DNA of 64,000 nt from Paenibacillus prosopidis (lineage in GTDB: Bacteria > Bacillota > Bacilli > Paenibacillales > Paenibacillaceae). The notes under the pieces were generated by a model. The model had not been told where the DNA came from. It ran no database searches and was given only the letters and a program-made list of their open reading frames with translations. The stretch spans positions 1-64,000 of the forward strand of contig NZ_QPJD01000020.1 in assembly GCF_003337375.1 (NCBI RefSeq). Reading direction: 5' to 3'. The number at the start of each line of letters is the position of its first letter. Positions within the stretch are counted from its first letter, which is position 1. Shown here piece after piece: positions 25,512 through 33,761 of this stretch. The translations under genes and the position numbers were made by a program.

Positions 25512-25529
25512 CGCATTCCCTCCTATTAT

Positions 25530-26987
25530 TTATCGGTTAAGCACCCACGTATCCTTGACTCCGCCGCCCTGAGAAGAGTTGACTACAAGCGATCCTTCCT
25601 TCATCGCAACACGCGTTAAACCTCCCGGAATGACGTGTGTCTCCTCTCCCATCAGTGCAAATGCGCGCAGGTCAATATGACGCGGTGACATACTGCCATC
25701 AACCATTACCGGAGCACGCGACAGCTTCATCGTCGTCTGAGCGATATATCGTTCCGGTTCACGCTTAATCGCTTCGGCGAATGTTTGAATTTCCTTCGCG
25801 GTCGCGCTGGGACCGATCAGCATTCCGTAGCCGCCTGACAATGACGTTTCCTTCACGACAAGCTGATCAAGATGAGCTAATACGTAATCACGCTCTTCCT
25901 TACGCGATAAAATGTAAGTAGGGACGTTGTGTAAAATCGGTTCTTCGCCCAAATAATACCGGATCATATCCGGTACATAGGCATATACCGCTTTATCATC
26001 AGCTACTCCCGTACCAGGAGCGTTGGCAATAGCCACATTTCCGGCACGATAAGCATTCATTAAGCCAGGCACGCCTAGCATCGAATCCGGCTGGAAGGCA
26101 AGCGGATCAAGGAAATCGTCATCGATCCGGCGGTAAATAACGTCCACTTGACGAAGTCCGCGCATATCACGCAAATAAATTTTGTGGTCCTTGTACACAA
26201 GATCTCTGCCTTCAACCAGATGAATGCCCATTTGCTGCGCCAGAAATGTATGTTCGTAATAGGCTGAGTTAAAAGAGCCGGGCGTGAGCAAAACGATAAG
26301 CGGATCGCGGTTGCCATTTGGTGAAAGCGCGCGCAGCGAGCTAAGAAAACAATTTAAGCTGCGGTCAATACTCTGTACCGAGCAGGATAAATATAAATCA
26401 TGGAACAGCTCGCTCATTAGCGTTCTTCCCTTAAATAAGTATGAAAAACCTGATGGAGAACGCAAATTATCCTCGAGCACAAAATAGCGACCCTTCTCGT
26501 CGCGAATTAAATCGATACCTGATGCTGTAATATATACACCGCCCGGAACATGTAGACCAGCCATTTCCGGACGAAAATACGTATTGGAAACAATCATGCG
26601 CCTTGGAATGATTCCGTCGGCAACAATACGTTGTCCATGGTATACATCGTGAATAAAAGCATTCAGTGCACGTATTCGCTGCCTAACGCCCCGATCTACA
26701 CCTTCCCATTCATGCTTCGGAATAACGCGCGGAATATAATCGAAAGGAATCGTTCTCTCTAACGGTTCATTATGTGCCCCGCTATGAAGTGTAAACGTAA
26801 TGCCTTCCTCCATCATTCGCTGATTAATCGCATTTTGACGAATAGCAAGCTCTGCTGGCTTCATTCTACCGAAAAGTCGATGAACGTTGTCATAGTGAGT
26901 GCGAACAGAAAAGTCTTTGTCGAACATTTCATCGTAAAATGCTTGAGAATCGTAAAATTGCGATTGCGACTGTTTGGCCGTCGACAT
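25530..26987 (-). CDS. Circularly permuted type 2 ATP-grasp protein
   Basis: The 485-residue protein matches the circularly permuted ATP-grasp family (formerly DUF404/DUF407). Conserved stretches include HEWEGVDRGVRQRIRALNAFIHDVYH, EDNLRSPSGFSYL, DVIYRRIDDDFLDPL, NAPGTGVADDKAVYAYVPDMI and KETSLSGGYGMLIGP, the last carrying the nucleotide-binding lysine and glycine loop. It likely activates a carboxylate with ATP and ligates it to an amine, in an amidoligase reaction. Start ATG 26987 follows GGAGGAGG; the ATG at 27005 overlaps that site. First gene of the operon, with a clear sigma-A promoter at 27117-27145. Confidence 0.93.
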   Translation of the reverse strand: MSTAKQSQSQFYDSQAFYDEMFDKDFSVRTHYDNVHRLFGRMKPAELAIRQNAINQRMMEEGITFTLHSGAHNEPLERTIPFDYIPRVIPKHEWEGVDRGVRQRIRALNAFIHDVYHGQRIVADGIIPRRMIVSNTYFRPEMAGLHVPGGVYITASGIDLIRDEKGRYFVLEDNLRSPSGFSYLFKGRTLMSELFHDLYLSCSVQSIDRSLNCFLSSLRALSPNGNRDPLIVLLTPGSFNSAYYEHTFLAQQMGIHLVEGRDLVYKDHKIYLRDMRGLRQVDVIYRRIDDDFLDPLAFQPDSMLGVPGLMNAYRAGNVAIANAPGTGVADDKAVYAYVPDMIRYYLGEEPILHNVPTYILSRKEERDYVLAHLDQLVVKETSLSGGYGMLIGPSATAKEIQTFAEAIKREPERYIAQTTMKLSRAPVMVDGSMSPRHIDLRAFALMGEETHVIPGGLTRVAMKEGSLVVNSSQGGGVKDTWVLNR

Positions 26988-27067
26988 GACAACCGCCTCC
27001 TCCATGATGGGTGCAGCACCGATATAATGCTTTTGGTGTAACCTTTCGATAGATTATGTTATATTAA

Positions 27068-27145
27068 TGTTAAAATTCTTAACATTTTTAACACTTTTCA
27101 TCGGAATGTTAGGATAATCATACTAAAATCTGAAAATTGTGTCAA
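27068..27145 (-). promoter_or_regulatory. Sigma-A promoter and TTAACA box cluster of the ATP-grasp operon
   Basis: On the minus strand, -35 TTGACA (27140-27145), a 17-base spacer and -10 TATGAT (27117-27122) make a near-consensus promoter. Downstream of the start point come three boxes: TGTTAA (27068-27073), TTAACA (27079-27084) and TTAACA (27088-27093). The first two form an inverted repeat. A repressor binding here would block transcription, but no regulator gene adjoins. Confidence 0.65.
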
Positions 27146-27339
27146 CTTATATAACACGAAAGCAGGAACCCTCCGCCTGAGAGAATTCCTGCTTTTTCTA
27201 AGCTGTGTATATGGCTCTCTGTAATGACGTCCAGCTCCTCACGAGGTTCTCTGAGCATTGTATGCATATTATTCAAGGATTGCGAAATCGAAACAAATGC
27301 AGAACTGAGAGTCTCGATTAAACATGTTCGTCAAAGCAT
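27142..27339 (-). pseudogene. Possible ORF remnant with in-frame TGA after codon 2
   Basis: A strong AGGAGG six bases before ATG (27339) opens a reading frame that meets TGA at codon 3, then runs uninterrupted for about 60 codons with protein-like composition (for example MLREPREELDVITESHIHS). It overlaps the -35 box of the next operon and an orphan hairpin. It may be a decayed small gene, or chance. I do not recognise the translation. The rest of 27201-27465 shows nothing else clear. Confidence 0.25.
27159..27198 (+). terminator. Orphan plus-strand terminator hairpin
   Basis: AAAGCAGGAA and its complement, with a 17-base loop and a T-run on the plus strand, look like an intrinsic terminator. 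No plus-strand gene ends nearby. It may act on antisense transcription or be a remnant. Confidence 0.5.
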
Positions 27340-27465
27340 GTACAACCTCCTGCATTAACAATAAGACTTAATCTTTGTATAATAGCTCACTATCACCTAT
27401 TAAGCCGGTAAACATACGTTTTTTATAATTAAATTCAAATTTTCTATAACCTGACGGCTACGAAG

Positions 27466-27497
27466 AAAAGCCGGCGGACTATTGTCCGTCAGCTTTT
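27466..27497 (-). terminator. Terminator after prkA
   Basis: AAAAGC/GCTTTT outer and CGGAC/GTCCG inner pairs, with a 4-base loop, sit about 40 bases after the prkA stop, with T-rich sequence on the minus side. Confidence 0.65.
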
Positions 27498-27531
27498 CCC
27501 CATTATTCACCCGCTCATCCCGCTTCATGAG

Positions 27532-29427
27532 TTACCGATTTAACAAGCTGCCCACATAACGCAGCAATTCATTTCCACATACCGGGCAATATCCATGCTC
27601 GTCAATTAAACGCTTCGTCACCTCATTGATTCGCTTCAACTGACTCTCGTCAGGCGTCTTCGTTGACGTCGTAATTTTCACGATATCCTTCAGATCAGCG
27701 AACAGTTTTTTCTCCACCGCTTCCCGCAACCGTTCATGACTCGTAAAATCAAATTTCTTTCCTTTGCGCGAATAGGATGATATACGTATCAATATCTCTT
27801 CCCGGAACGCTTTCTTCGCATTTTCCGAAACGCCAATTTGCTCTTCAATCGAGCGCATGAGACGCTCGTCTGGATCCATCTCTTCTCCAGTCAAAGGATC
27901 TTTGATTTTCGCCCAGTTGCAGTATGACTCAATGTTATCCAGGTAATTTTCAAACAAGGTGCGGGCGGACTCCTCAAAAGAGTATACGAATGCCTTCTGA
28001 ATTTCCTTCTTCGCCAAGCCGTCGTATTCCTTGCGGGCAACCGAGATGAAATTCAAGTACCGCTCGCGCTCTTCCTTCGTAATGGACGGATGCTGGTCGA
28101 GACCGTCCTTCAGGGCGCGCAATACGTCAAGCGCATTAATGCACTGCATATCCTGCTTAATAAGCGCGCTGGATATCCGGTTTATAACATAACGCGGATC
28201 AATACCCGTCATTCCTTCTTCAATGTATTCGTTTTGCATTTCCTTTAAATCTGCTTCCTTGAAGCCCTCTACCTCTTCGCCGTCGTACATGCGCATCTTC
28301 TTCACTAAATCCATACCTTGCTTCTTCGTTTCCTTCAGCCTGGTAAGAATGGAGAAGATTGCGGCTGCACGCAGCGCATGCGGAGCAATATGAATATGTC
28401 TCATATCGCTCTGTGAGATCAGCTTTGTATATATTTTTTCCTCCTCCGACACCTTAAGATTATAAGGAATCGGCATAACGATCATCCGTGATTGCAGCGC
28501 CTCGTTCTTCTTGTTGCTGATGAACGATTTGTACTCGGATTCATTCGTATGGGCAATGATCAGCTCATCGGCACTTATTAAGGCGAACCGTCCAGCTTTA
28601 AAGTTACCCTCCTGCGTCAGCGACAGCAGGTTCCAGAGAAACTTCTCATCGCACTTCAGCATTTCTTGGAATTCCATCAGTCCGCGATTTGCTTTGTTGA
28701 GCTCACCGTCAAAGCGGTAAGCGCGCGGATCGGATTCCGATCCGAATTCGGTTATGGTAGAAAAGTCGATGCTGCCCGTCAGGTCGGCAATATCCTGTGA
28801 TTTCGGATCAGAAGGACTGAATGTACCAATACCGACCCGGTTATCCTCCGATATAAATACCCTTTCGATGAGCACATTTTCAATATCTCCGATGTATTCG
28901 GTCTGCAGCCGCATTTGGCAGGAAGGACATAAATTACCCTCGATTCGGACACCAAGCTCCTTCTCGATTTCGGGACGAAGCTCATGTGGAATGAGATGCA
29001 GCGGATCTTCATGCATCGGACAGCCTTTAATCGCATACACGGCTCCCCGTTTCGTTCTTGAGAAACGTTCCAGCCCTTTTTTGAGCATCGTCACAATCGT
29101 TGACTTACCGCCGCTTACGGGTCCCATAAGCAGCAATATCCGTTTGCGAACGTCGAGCCTGCGCGCGGACGAGTGGAAGTACTCCTCAACCAGCTTCTCC
29201 ACCGCACGATCCAAGCCGAATATTTCCTGCTCAAAAAATTTGTACTTCTTGCGGCCTCCAATGTCCTCGACCCCATAAGATTCAATCATTTCATAAACGC
29301 GTGCATGTGCAGTCATGGCCGGGGACGGGTCCTGCCTTAGCAGTTCAATATATTCCTTGAATGTTCCTGTCCATCCAAGCTTCTCGCTCTCAGCCTGATA
29401 TTCCGATATTCGCTTAAAAATGTCCAT
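27532..29427 (-). CDS. prkA: PrkA AAA+ family serine kinase/protease-like protein
   Basis: The 631-residue protein has an AAA+ ATPase domain with Walker A GPVSGGKST (residues 102-110) and a C-terminal PrkA domain. Four cysteines in CPMHEDPLH...CPSCQMRL and a C-terminal CPVCGNEL knuckle are visible. In Bacillus subtilis PrkA (also 631 residues) promotes sporulation; it was described as a serine kinase and later as an ATP-dependent protease, so the activity is debated. A candidate sigma-E promoter lies upstream. The usual neighbour yhbH is not found here, although spoVR is in this window. The start follows GGAGGAGG. Confidence 0.95.
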   Translation of the reverse strand: MDIFKRISEYQAESEKLGWTGTFKEYIELLRQDPSPAMTAHARVYEMIESYGVEDIGGRKKYKFFEQEIFGLDRAVEKLVEEYFHSSARRLDVRKRILLLMGPVSGGKSTIVTMLKKGLERFSRTKRGAVYAIKGCPMHEDPLHLIPHELRPEIEKELGVRIEGNLCPSCQMRLQTEYIGDIENVLIERVFISEDNRVGIGTFSPSDPKSQDIADLTGSIDFSTITEFGSESDPRAYRFDGELNKANRGLMEFQEMLKCDEKFLWNLLSLTQEGNFKAGRFALISADELIIAHTNESEYKSFISNKKNEALQSRMIVMPIPYNLKVSEEEKIYTKLISQSDMRHIHIAPHALRAAAIFSILTRLKETKKQGMDLVKKMRMYDGEEVEGFKEADLKEMQNEYIEEGMTGIDPRYVINRISSALIKQDMQCINALDVLRALKDGLDQHPSITKEERERYLNFISVARKEYDGLAKKEIQKAFVYSFEESARTLFENYLDNIESYCNWAKIKDPLTGEEMDPDERLMRSIEEQIGVSENAKKAFREEILIRISSYSRKGKKFDFTSHERLREAVEKKLFADLKDIVKITTSTKTPDESQLKRINEVTKRLIDEHGYCPVCGNELLRYVGSLLNR

Positions 29428-29532
29428 ACCGTGCCTCCTCCCATCGCTTCCGCATTCCAGTAATCTTTCTACGCCCGGGATTGGTTTCTAGACGCTCTAT
29501 CGAGTGGTGCCAACTTTTATTGAAGTATTCTA

Positions 29533-29562
29533 TTTCTATGCTTATTCGAGTTGGAAATTGAC
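29533..29562 (-). promoter_or_regulatory. Candidate sigma-E promoter of prkA
   Basis: GTCAATTT (29555-29562) and CATAGAAA (29533-29540), 14 bases apart on the minus strand, resemble the mother-cell sigma-E boxes with two or three mismatches. About 100 bases separate it from the prkA start. Confidence 0.4.
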
Positions 29563-29669
29563 CATTATTTTAGTGCTCCATCCATCAAAATACGACAAGC
29601 CCGCATAATCCTTTGCTATAATAGGTCTATAAAGCTTTATTAGCATTGCATGGGAAGGAGTTAGTAACC

Positions 29670-30395
29670 GTGGCTGTTGCACGAGAGGAAGAACTTTACA
29701 ATCCTATAAAAAAGTACTACGAGCAGCTTGGCTATACAGTTAAAAGTGAAGTGCTCCACTGTGATTTGGTTGCCGTTCATACCGAGCATTCAGAGACGAT
29801 TATTGTCGAAATGAAAAAAACGTTCAACCTTGCCCTGCTGCTGCAAGGCGTTGAACGTTTACGTTTGAACAGTCATGTTGTGCTTGCCGTTGAGCGGAAC
29901 CGAAAAAAAAGCGGTTCCCACAATCAACGGTTCGGTGATTTAACCGAGCTGTGCCGCATGCTCGGACTCGGCTTCATGACGGTTACCTTCTTTAAGACCA
30001 AGCCACCCGTCATTGAGATGCTGTGCGAGCCAGGCGACCCGCCGCAGCGTGGCATAAGAAGGAAGAAGCAAGCGCAGCTGCTTATGGAGTTCAGAGAGCG
30101 GAGCGGAGATTATAATGTAGGAGGAAGTACCGGGCGCAAGCTTGTAACCGCCTATCGCGAGAAGGCGCTGCGCTGTGCTCACGCGCTGTATACATCCGGT
30201 CCTCTGGCGCCGCGGGAGGTTGCGGCCATTACAGGATATAGCCGAAGCGGCGAAACGTTACGCAGCAATTATTATGGCTGGTTCGATCGAATTGAACGCG
30301 GCAAATATAAGCTGCGCCCGGAAGGCGCAGCTGCATTAACCGAATACGGCGAAGTTATCGCCGAATGGGCGGCCTCGGTTAGCTCCGCGCCGTAA
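29670..30395 (+). CDS. DUF2161 PD-(D/E)XK nuclease-like protein
   Basis: The 241-residue protein shows the DUF2161 family pattern: LYNPIKKYYEQLGYTVKSEV, then CDLVAV and ETIIVEMKKTFN, a D...ExK arrangement typical of the PD-(D/E)XK phosphodiesterase fold. The C-terminal 60 residues look like a winged helix (PREVAAITGYSRSGETLRSNYYGWF). The protein may cut or bind DNA, but no substrate is known. The GTG start at 29670 is favoured by AAGGAG nine bases upstream. It is divergent from prkA, and its 3' end overlaps the convergent aminotransferase gene by 17 bases. Confidence 0.85.
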   Translation: MAVAREEELYNPIKKYYEQLGYTVKSEVLHCDLVAVHTEHSETIIVEMKKTFNLALLLQGVERLRLNSHVVLAVERNRKKSGSHNQRFGDLTELCRMLGLGFMTVTFFKTKPPVIEMLCEPGDPPQRGIRRKKQAQLLMEFRERSGDYNVGGSTGRKLVTAYREKALRCAHALYTSGPLAPREVAAITGYSRSGETLRSNYYGWFDRIERGKYKLRPEGAAALTEYGEVIAEWAASVSSAP

Positions 30396-31575
30396 ATTCG
30401 CCGAGCGCCTCTACAAAGCGCGCTACGCCTTGTTCGGTCCGGGCGCCCGTATTGTATGTGTAATTCAGACGGGCGGTGTTGCGTTGCGGATTCTCCGCAT
30501 AGAACGAGCTGCCCGGAACAAACGCAACCCCTTTCTGGACCGCACAACGAAGCAGTGCCTCTGCATCCAAACCGTCAGGCAGTTCAAGCCATAGGAACAT
30601 ACCGCCTTTCGGTTTAACCCAGGTTACATCCTTCAGTGCTTGTTGCTTCAGCAGATTGTGCATCTCAAGCATACGCTCGCCGTACGATTTTGAAATCAAG
30701 CGTATGTGGTCATCTAGCTTGAAGCCGCTAAGCAGCTGGCTCAAAATTTGCTGGTCCATCGTGCTCGAATGTAGGTCTGCAGCTTGCTTCGCTTTGGCGA
30801 CCATCCGGATAACACCGCTGTCTCCCATTGCCCATCCCGTTCGAAGGGCCGGCGCTACCGTTTTGGAGAATGTGCTTGTGTAGAACACAGCCCCTTTCTC
30901 AACTTGGCCATCCAGCGAGAAGAGCGTCGGGAACTGATCCTTCTCATCAAATTTAATATCTCCATACGGATCATCTTCAATAATAGGCATCTGATTTTGT
31001 TTACATAGAGAGAGCAGCTTCTGCCTGCGCTCGACGCTCCACACCCGGCCGGTCGGATTTCCGAATGTCGGCACGGCGTACAACAGCTTCGGACGATGCT
31101 CGCGTATAAGCCGTTCTGCATCTTCAGGTATAATACCGTGCTCGTCACTCTCGGCAGCAATAACCTTCAAGCCATGAAGCGCAAAAACCTGCAGACTCGC
31201 CAAATACGTCGGCCTCTCAACCAAAATCGTATCACCGGGCTCTGTTAGTACACCGATCAGCAAATCGATCGCCTGCTGCGAGCCGGTCGTTAATATCATT
31301 TGCTCCGGATTCACAATCATTTGTTTGGCCGCCATACGTTCACAAAGCTGCTCACGCAGCGGCAAATAACCTTCAGTCAATCCATACTGCAGGGCGCTTG
31401 GGCCCGCGGCAAATACACGGTCAGCCGCTTCACGAACCGCCTGAACCGGAAACAGCTCCTCTGCCGGAAGTCCTCCTGCAAACGAAATCATGTCTTTCCC
31501 TTGCGTCAGCTTCAATATATCCCTGACAGCCGACGATTTTAACTGTGCCACTCTGGATGAAAACCGATAATTCAT
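30379..31575 (-). CDS. PLP-dependent aminotransferase (class I, MocR/2-aminoadipate-like)
   Basis: The 398-residue cytosolic enzyme is a fold-type I aminotransferase. It has SFAGGLPAEELFP near the N-terminus, TTGSQQAIDLL, PTFGNPTGRVWS, EDDPYGDI, and the PLP lysine in YTSTFSKTVAPALRTGWAMG. Most similar families are 2-aminoadipate and branched-chain or aromatic aminotransferases of the LysN/YdcR type, here without a GntR domain. Substrate not assignable. ATG 31575 follows GAGGAGGAG; a longer start has no support. Its stop overlaps the convergent DUF2161 gene. Confidence 0.92.
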   Translation of the reverse strand: MNYRFSSRVAQLKSSAVRDILKLTQGKDMISFAGGLPAEELFPVQAVREAADRVFAAGPSALQYGLTEGYLPLREQLCERMAAKQMIVNPEQMILTTGSQQAIDLLIGVLTEPGDTILVERPTYLASLQVFALHGLKVIAAESDEHGIIPEDAERLIREHRPKLLYAVPTFGNPTGRVWSVERRQKLLSLCKQNQMPIIEDDPYGDIKFDEKDQFPTLFSLDGQVEKGAVFYTSTFSKTVAPALRTGWAMGDSGVIRMVAKAKQAADLHSSTMDQQILSQLLSGFKLDDHIRLISKSYGERMLEMHNLLKQQALKDVTWVKPKGGMFLWLELPDGLDAEALLRCAVQKGVAFVPGSSFYAENPQRNTARLNYTYNTGARTEQGVARFVEALGEFTARS

Positions 31576-31715
31576 AATGTGCGCTCCTCCTCGCAAGCTT
31601 AGATGCTCGCTTTGCTCATACTCTCTATGTTAACAATGTGTTCACAACTTTTAAAGTTTTCTTTTTGACTGGTGTTGGTTATAATAAAGACAGCTTATTG
31701 GAAGGTGTGGGGCAG

Positions 31716-31808
31716 ATGAACTTTATTATTGTTATGACCGTGTTTGTGTTGTTCATTACGGCGATGCTGACCAGTTCGTACAATGAAGACAAAACAAAAG
31801 GACTATAA
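31716..31808 (+). CDS. 30-residue single-span membrane peptide
   Basis: A short ORF follows GGAAGG with suitable spacing. The N-terminal two thirds form one hydrophobic helix (FIIVMTVFVLFITAML), and the C-terminal third is hydrophilic (SSYNEDKTKGL). It lies alone between the divergent aminotransferase gene and a strong hairpin. A TATAAT (31680-31685) lies 30 bases before the ATG. Composition, site, promoter-like box and terminator together support a real small gene. Function unknown; small regulatory or toxin-like membrane peptides look like this. Confidence 0.6.
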   Translation: MNFIIVMTVFVLFITAMLTSSYNEDKTKGL

Positions 31809-31838
31809 GCCGCAGCATAAGCTTATATTCAAACAAAT

Positions 31839-31887
31839 GAAGCTTCCCGCAGAGCTCTCGGCTCATCACGGGAAGCTTCTTTTCGTT
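31839..31887 (+). terminator. Strong hairpin terminator
   Basis: GAAGCTTCCCG and its exact complement form an 11-bp stem with a 19-base loop, followed by TTTTCGTT. It lies after the 30-residue peptide gene and before the convergent abrB-type stop; it may work in both directions. Confidence 0.8.
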
Positions 31888-31910
31888 AAAATAGCAGACC
31901 GGAAAGCTGA

Positions 31911-32162
31911 TTAGCGCTGCAGCTCCGCCATTCCTTCCATACATACTCCACATACATAACGATCCTTGAAATCACGGACATCAACCATCGAACCGCAAAA
32001 TACGCATTTAGGACGGTAACGCTCCAGAATGATATGGTCACCTTGGACGAAAATTTCAACGGGATCGCCCTCGTTCATAAGATAACGTTTACGCAATGAT
32101 TTTGGAAGTACAATACGGCCGAGCTGGTCCACTTTCCTTACAACACCTGCTGGTTTCATCAT
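31911..32162 (-). CDS. AbrB-family transcriptional regulator with zinc-ribbon tail
   Basis: From ATG 32162 the protein has 83 residues: a SpoVT/AbrB swapped-hairpin DNA-binding domain (AGVVRKVDQLGRIVLPKSLRKRY, DPVEIFVQGDHIILERY) and a C-terminal CxxC...CxxC pair (CVFCGS, CGVCME). AbrB-type proteins repress transition-state genes in Bacillus. The paired cysteines also occur in AbrB/Abh relatives, and here they suggest zinc binding. AGAGGTG precedes ATG codons at 32162 and 32159; either could be the start. The upstream 30 codons in frame look non-coding. Confidence 0.9.
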   Translation of the reverse strand: MMKPAGVVRKVDQLGRIVLPKSLRKRYLMNEGDPVEIFVQGDHIILERYRPKCVFCGSMVDVRDFKDRYVCGVCMEGMAELQR

Positions 32163-32335
32163 TTTCACCTCTTCTGTGTCTAAATTCGCAAGTCGTTTTT
32201 GAGAAACCTCTGCAGTTATAGTGTTTCGCTGGTGCCCCGGCATTTCCTTCATACATTCATAATTGCTTAATATCCTGCAAATTACCGTGGTCTTGAAGCG
32301 TAGGTATTCCAGGTTTTGTCATCCATGCAACCGTA

Positions 32336-32800
32336 CTATTCAAGTCCTGGAAAATGATTTTGCTTAAGCGCTTCATACACAATAATAGCTGCTGAATTGG
32401 ATAAATTAAGCGAGCGAACCTTATCCGTCATCGGCATTCTTATGCATGTCTCCAAATTCGCATCGATCAAAGACTGCGGCAGTCCCTTCGTCTCTTTACC
32501 GAATACGAAGAAATCACCGTCTTTGTAATCGAACTGCGAATACACCTTCGTAGCTCTAGTGCTTGCATAGAAGAAGCGGCCTTGTGGATAAAGTGAAAGA
32601 ACTTCATCGAAGGAATCATGATACTCTACATGAACGGAATGCCAGTAGTCGAGTCCCGCGCGCTTCAATGTACGGTCATCCGTGTCAAAGCCAAGCGGCC
32701 TTACCAGATGCAGATGTGTCCCCGTAGCAGCGCAAGTGCGTGCGATATTGCCCGTGTTTGCCGGTATTTCCGGCTCTACCAATACGATATGAAATGGCAT
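32336..32800 (-). CDS. trmL: tRNA (cytidine(34)-2'-O)-methyltransferase
   Basis: The 154-residue SPOUT methyltransferase methylates the 2'-OH of the wobble base of leucine tRNAs using SAM. The hallmark motifs of TrmL are visible: EPEIPANTGNIARTCAATG, VFGKETKGLP and the knot-forming MTDKVRSLNLSNSAAIIVYEAL. Length is normal. It is monocistronic, between the AbrB-type gene and the divergent response-regulator gene. Confidence 0.95.
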   Translation of the reverse strand: MPFHIVLVEPEIPANTGNIARTCAATGTHLHLVRPLGFDTDDRTLKRAGLDYWHSVHVEYHDSFDEVLSLYPQGRFFYASTRATKVYSQFDYKDGDFFVFGKETKGLPQSLIDANLETCIRMPMTDKVRSLNLSNSAAIIVYEALKQNHFPGLE

Positions 32801-32949
32801 AGCTGTCTATCTCACCTCTCATTTTGCCTATTATACACGAAATAATCGCATATTTTTACACCCATTTTACGTAACGTTAATCCAGTGCTTAATGTCATCC
32901 TTCATAATTAGGTTTATAAACGGCGGAAAACATGAAGGAGTGTGGAACA

Positions 32950-33666
32950 ATGCGTAAAAAGATTTTGGTCGTGGATGACGAGCCTTCCATTTCCATGTTG
33001 ATTGAATTTAATTTAAAGCTGGCTGGCTTTGATGTACGATGCGTAGGAGATGGTGAAGCTGTATTTGAAATGTTAAAACCTTTTCGTCCCGACTTAATTG
33101 TTCTAGATCTCATGCTGCCCAAAATGGACGGAATTCAAGTTTGCCGCGAGCTTCGTAAGCAAAGCAATGCAGTACCGATCGTTATGCTAACCGCGCTTCA
33201 GGACGTTACAGATAAAATAGCCGGACTGGACAACGGCGCAGATGACTATATGACAAAACCATTTAGTCCGCAAGAGCTCGTATCACGGATTCAAGCGATT
33301 TTTCGCCGTGTCCAATCCTTACCCGGTGCAGTCGATGAAACCGCCTTTGATATCGGCCGCTTGAATGTGCGTGTCGAGCAGCGCGAAGTTTACATTGACG
33401 GCAAACCGGTTGAGCTTACGCCAAAAGAATTCGAACTGCTGCTATTCCTATGCCGCCACAAAGGAAAAGTACTCAGCAGGCAGCAGCTGCTCCACGGTGT
33501 CTGGGATTATCATTTCCTCGGCGACACGCGAATCGTCGACGTGCACATCAGCCATTTGCGGGATAAGATTGAAAAGAATGCCCGTACCCCTGAATATATC
33601 ATGACCGTCCGTAATGTCGGCTATAAGCTGCATGGACCAGCTTTAGCTGAGAGCTCATACGCTTAA
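32950..33666 (+). CDS. OmpR/PhoB-family response regulator (orphan)
   Basis: The 238-residue protein has a receiver domain with phosphoacceptor D53 (LIVLDLMLP), conserved K in MTKPF, and a C-terminal winged helix (VELTPKEFELLLFL, RQQLLHGVWDYHFLGDTRIVDVHISHLRDKI). No sensor kinase gene is adjacent, so its partner is elsewhere. ATG 32950 has AAGGAG nine bases upstream; an in-frame ATG six codons earlier overlaps the site. A strong terminator follows. Target genes unknown. Confidence 0.93.
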   Translation: MRKKILVVDDEPSISMLIEFNLKLAGFDVRCVGDGEAVFEMLKPFRPDLIVLDLMLPKMDGIQVCRELRKQSNAVPIVMLTALQDVTDKIAGLDNGADDYMTKPFSPQELVSRIQAIFRRVQSLPGAVDETAFDIGRLNVRVEQREVYIDGKPVELTPKEFELLLFLCRHKGKVLSRQQLLHGVWDYHFLGDTRIVDVHISHLRDKIEKNARTPEYIMTVRNVGYKLHGPALAESSYA

Positions 33667-33676
33667 CAAACGAAAT

Positions 33677-33718
33677 ACCGCCCTTGCCTTCTACGCCGAA
33701 GGTAAGGGCGGTTTTTTT
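33677..33718 (+). terminator. Terminator of the orphan response regulator gene
   Basis: ACCGCCCTT...CCTTC pairs with GAAGG...AAGGGCGGT, followed by seven T. It is a classic intrinsic terminator. Confidence 0.92.
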
Positions 33719-33761
33719 AATTTTACCCTATCATTTACTAACGTTAAAGCTTAAACGGCTA

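Noticed and set aside
29940..30182. Minus-strand frame inside the DUF2161 gene
   Set aside because: Antisense, no ribosome site, covered by a clearly coding plus-strand gene.
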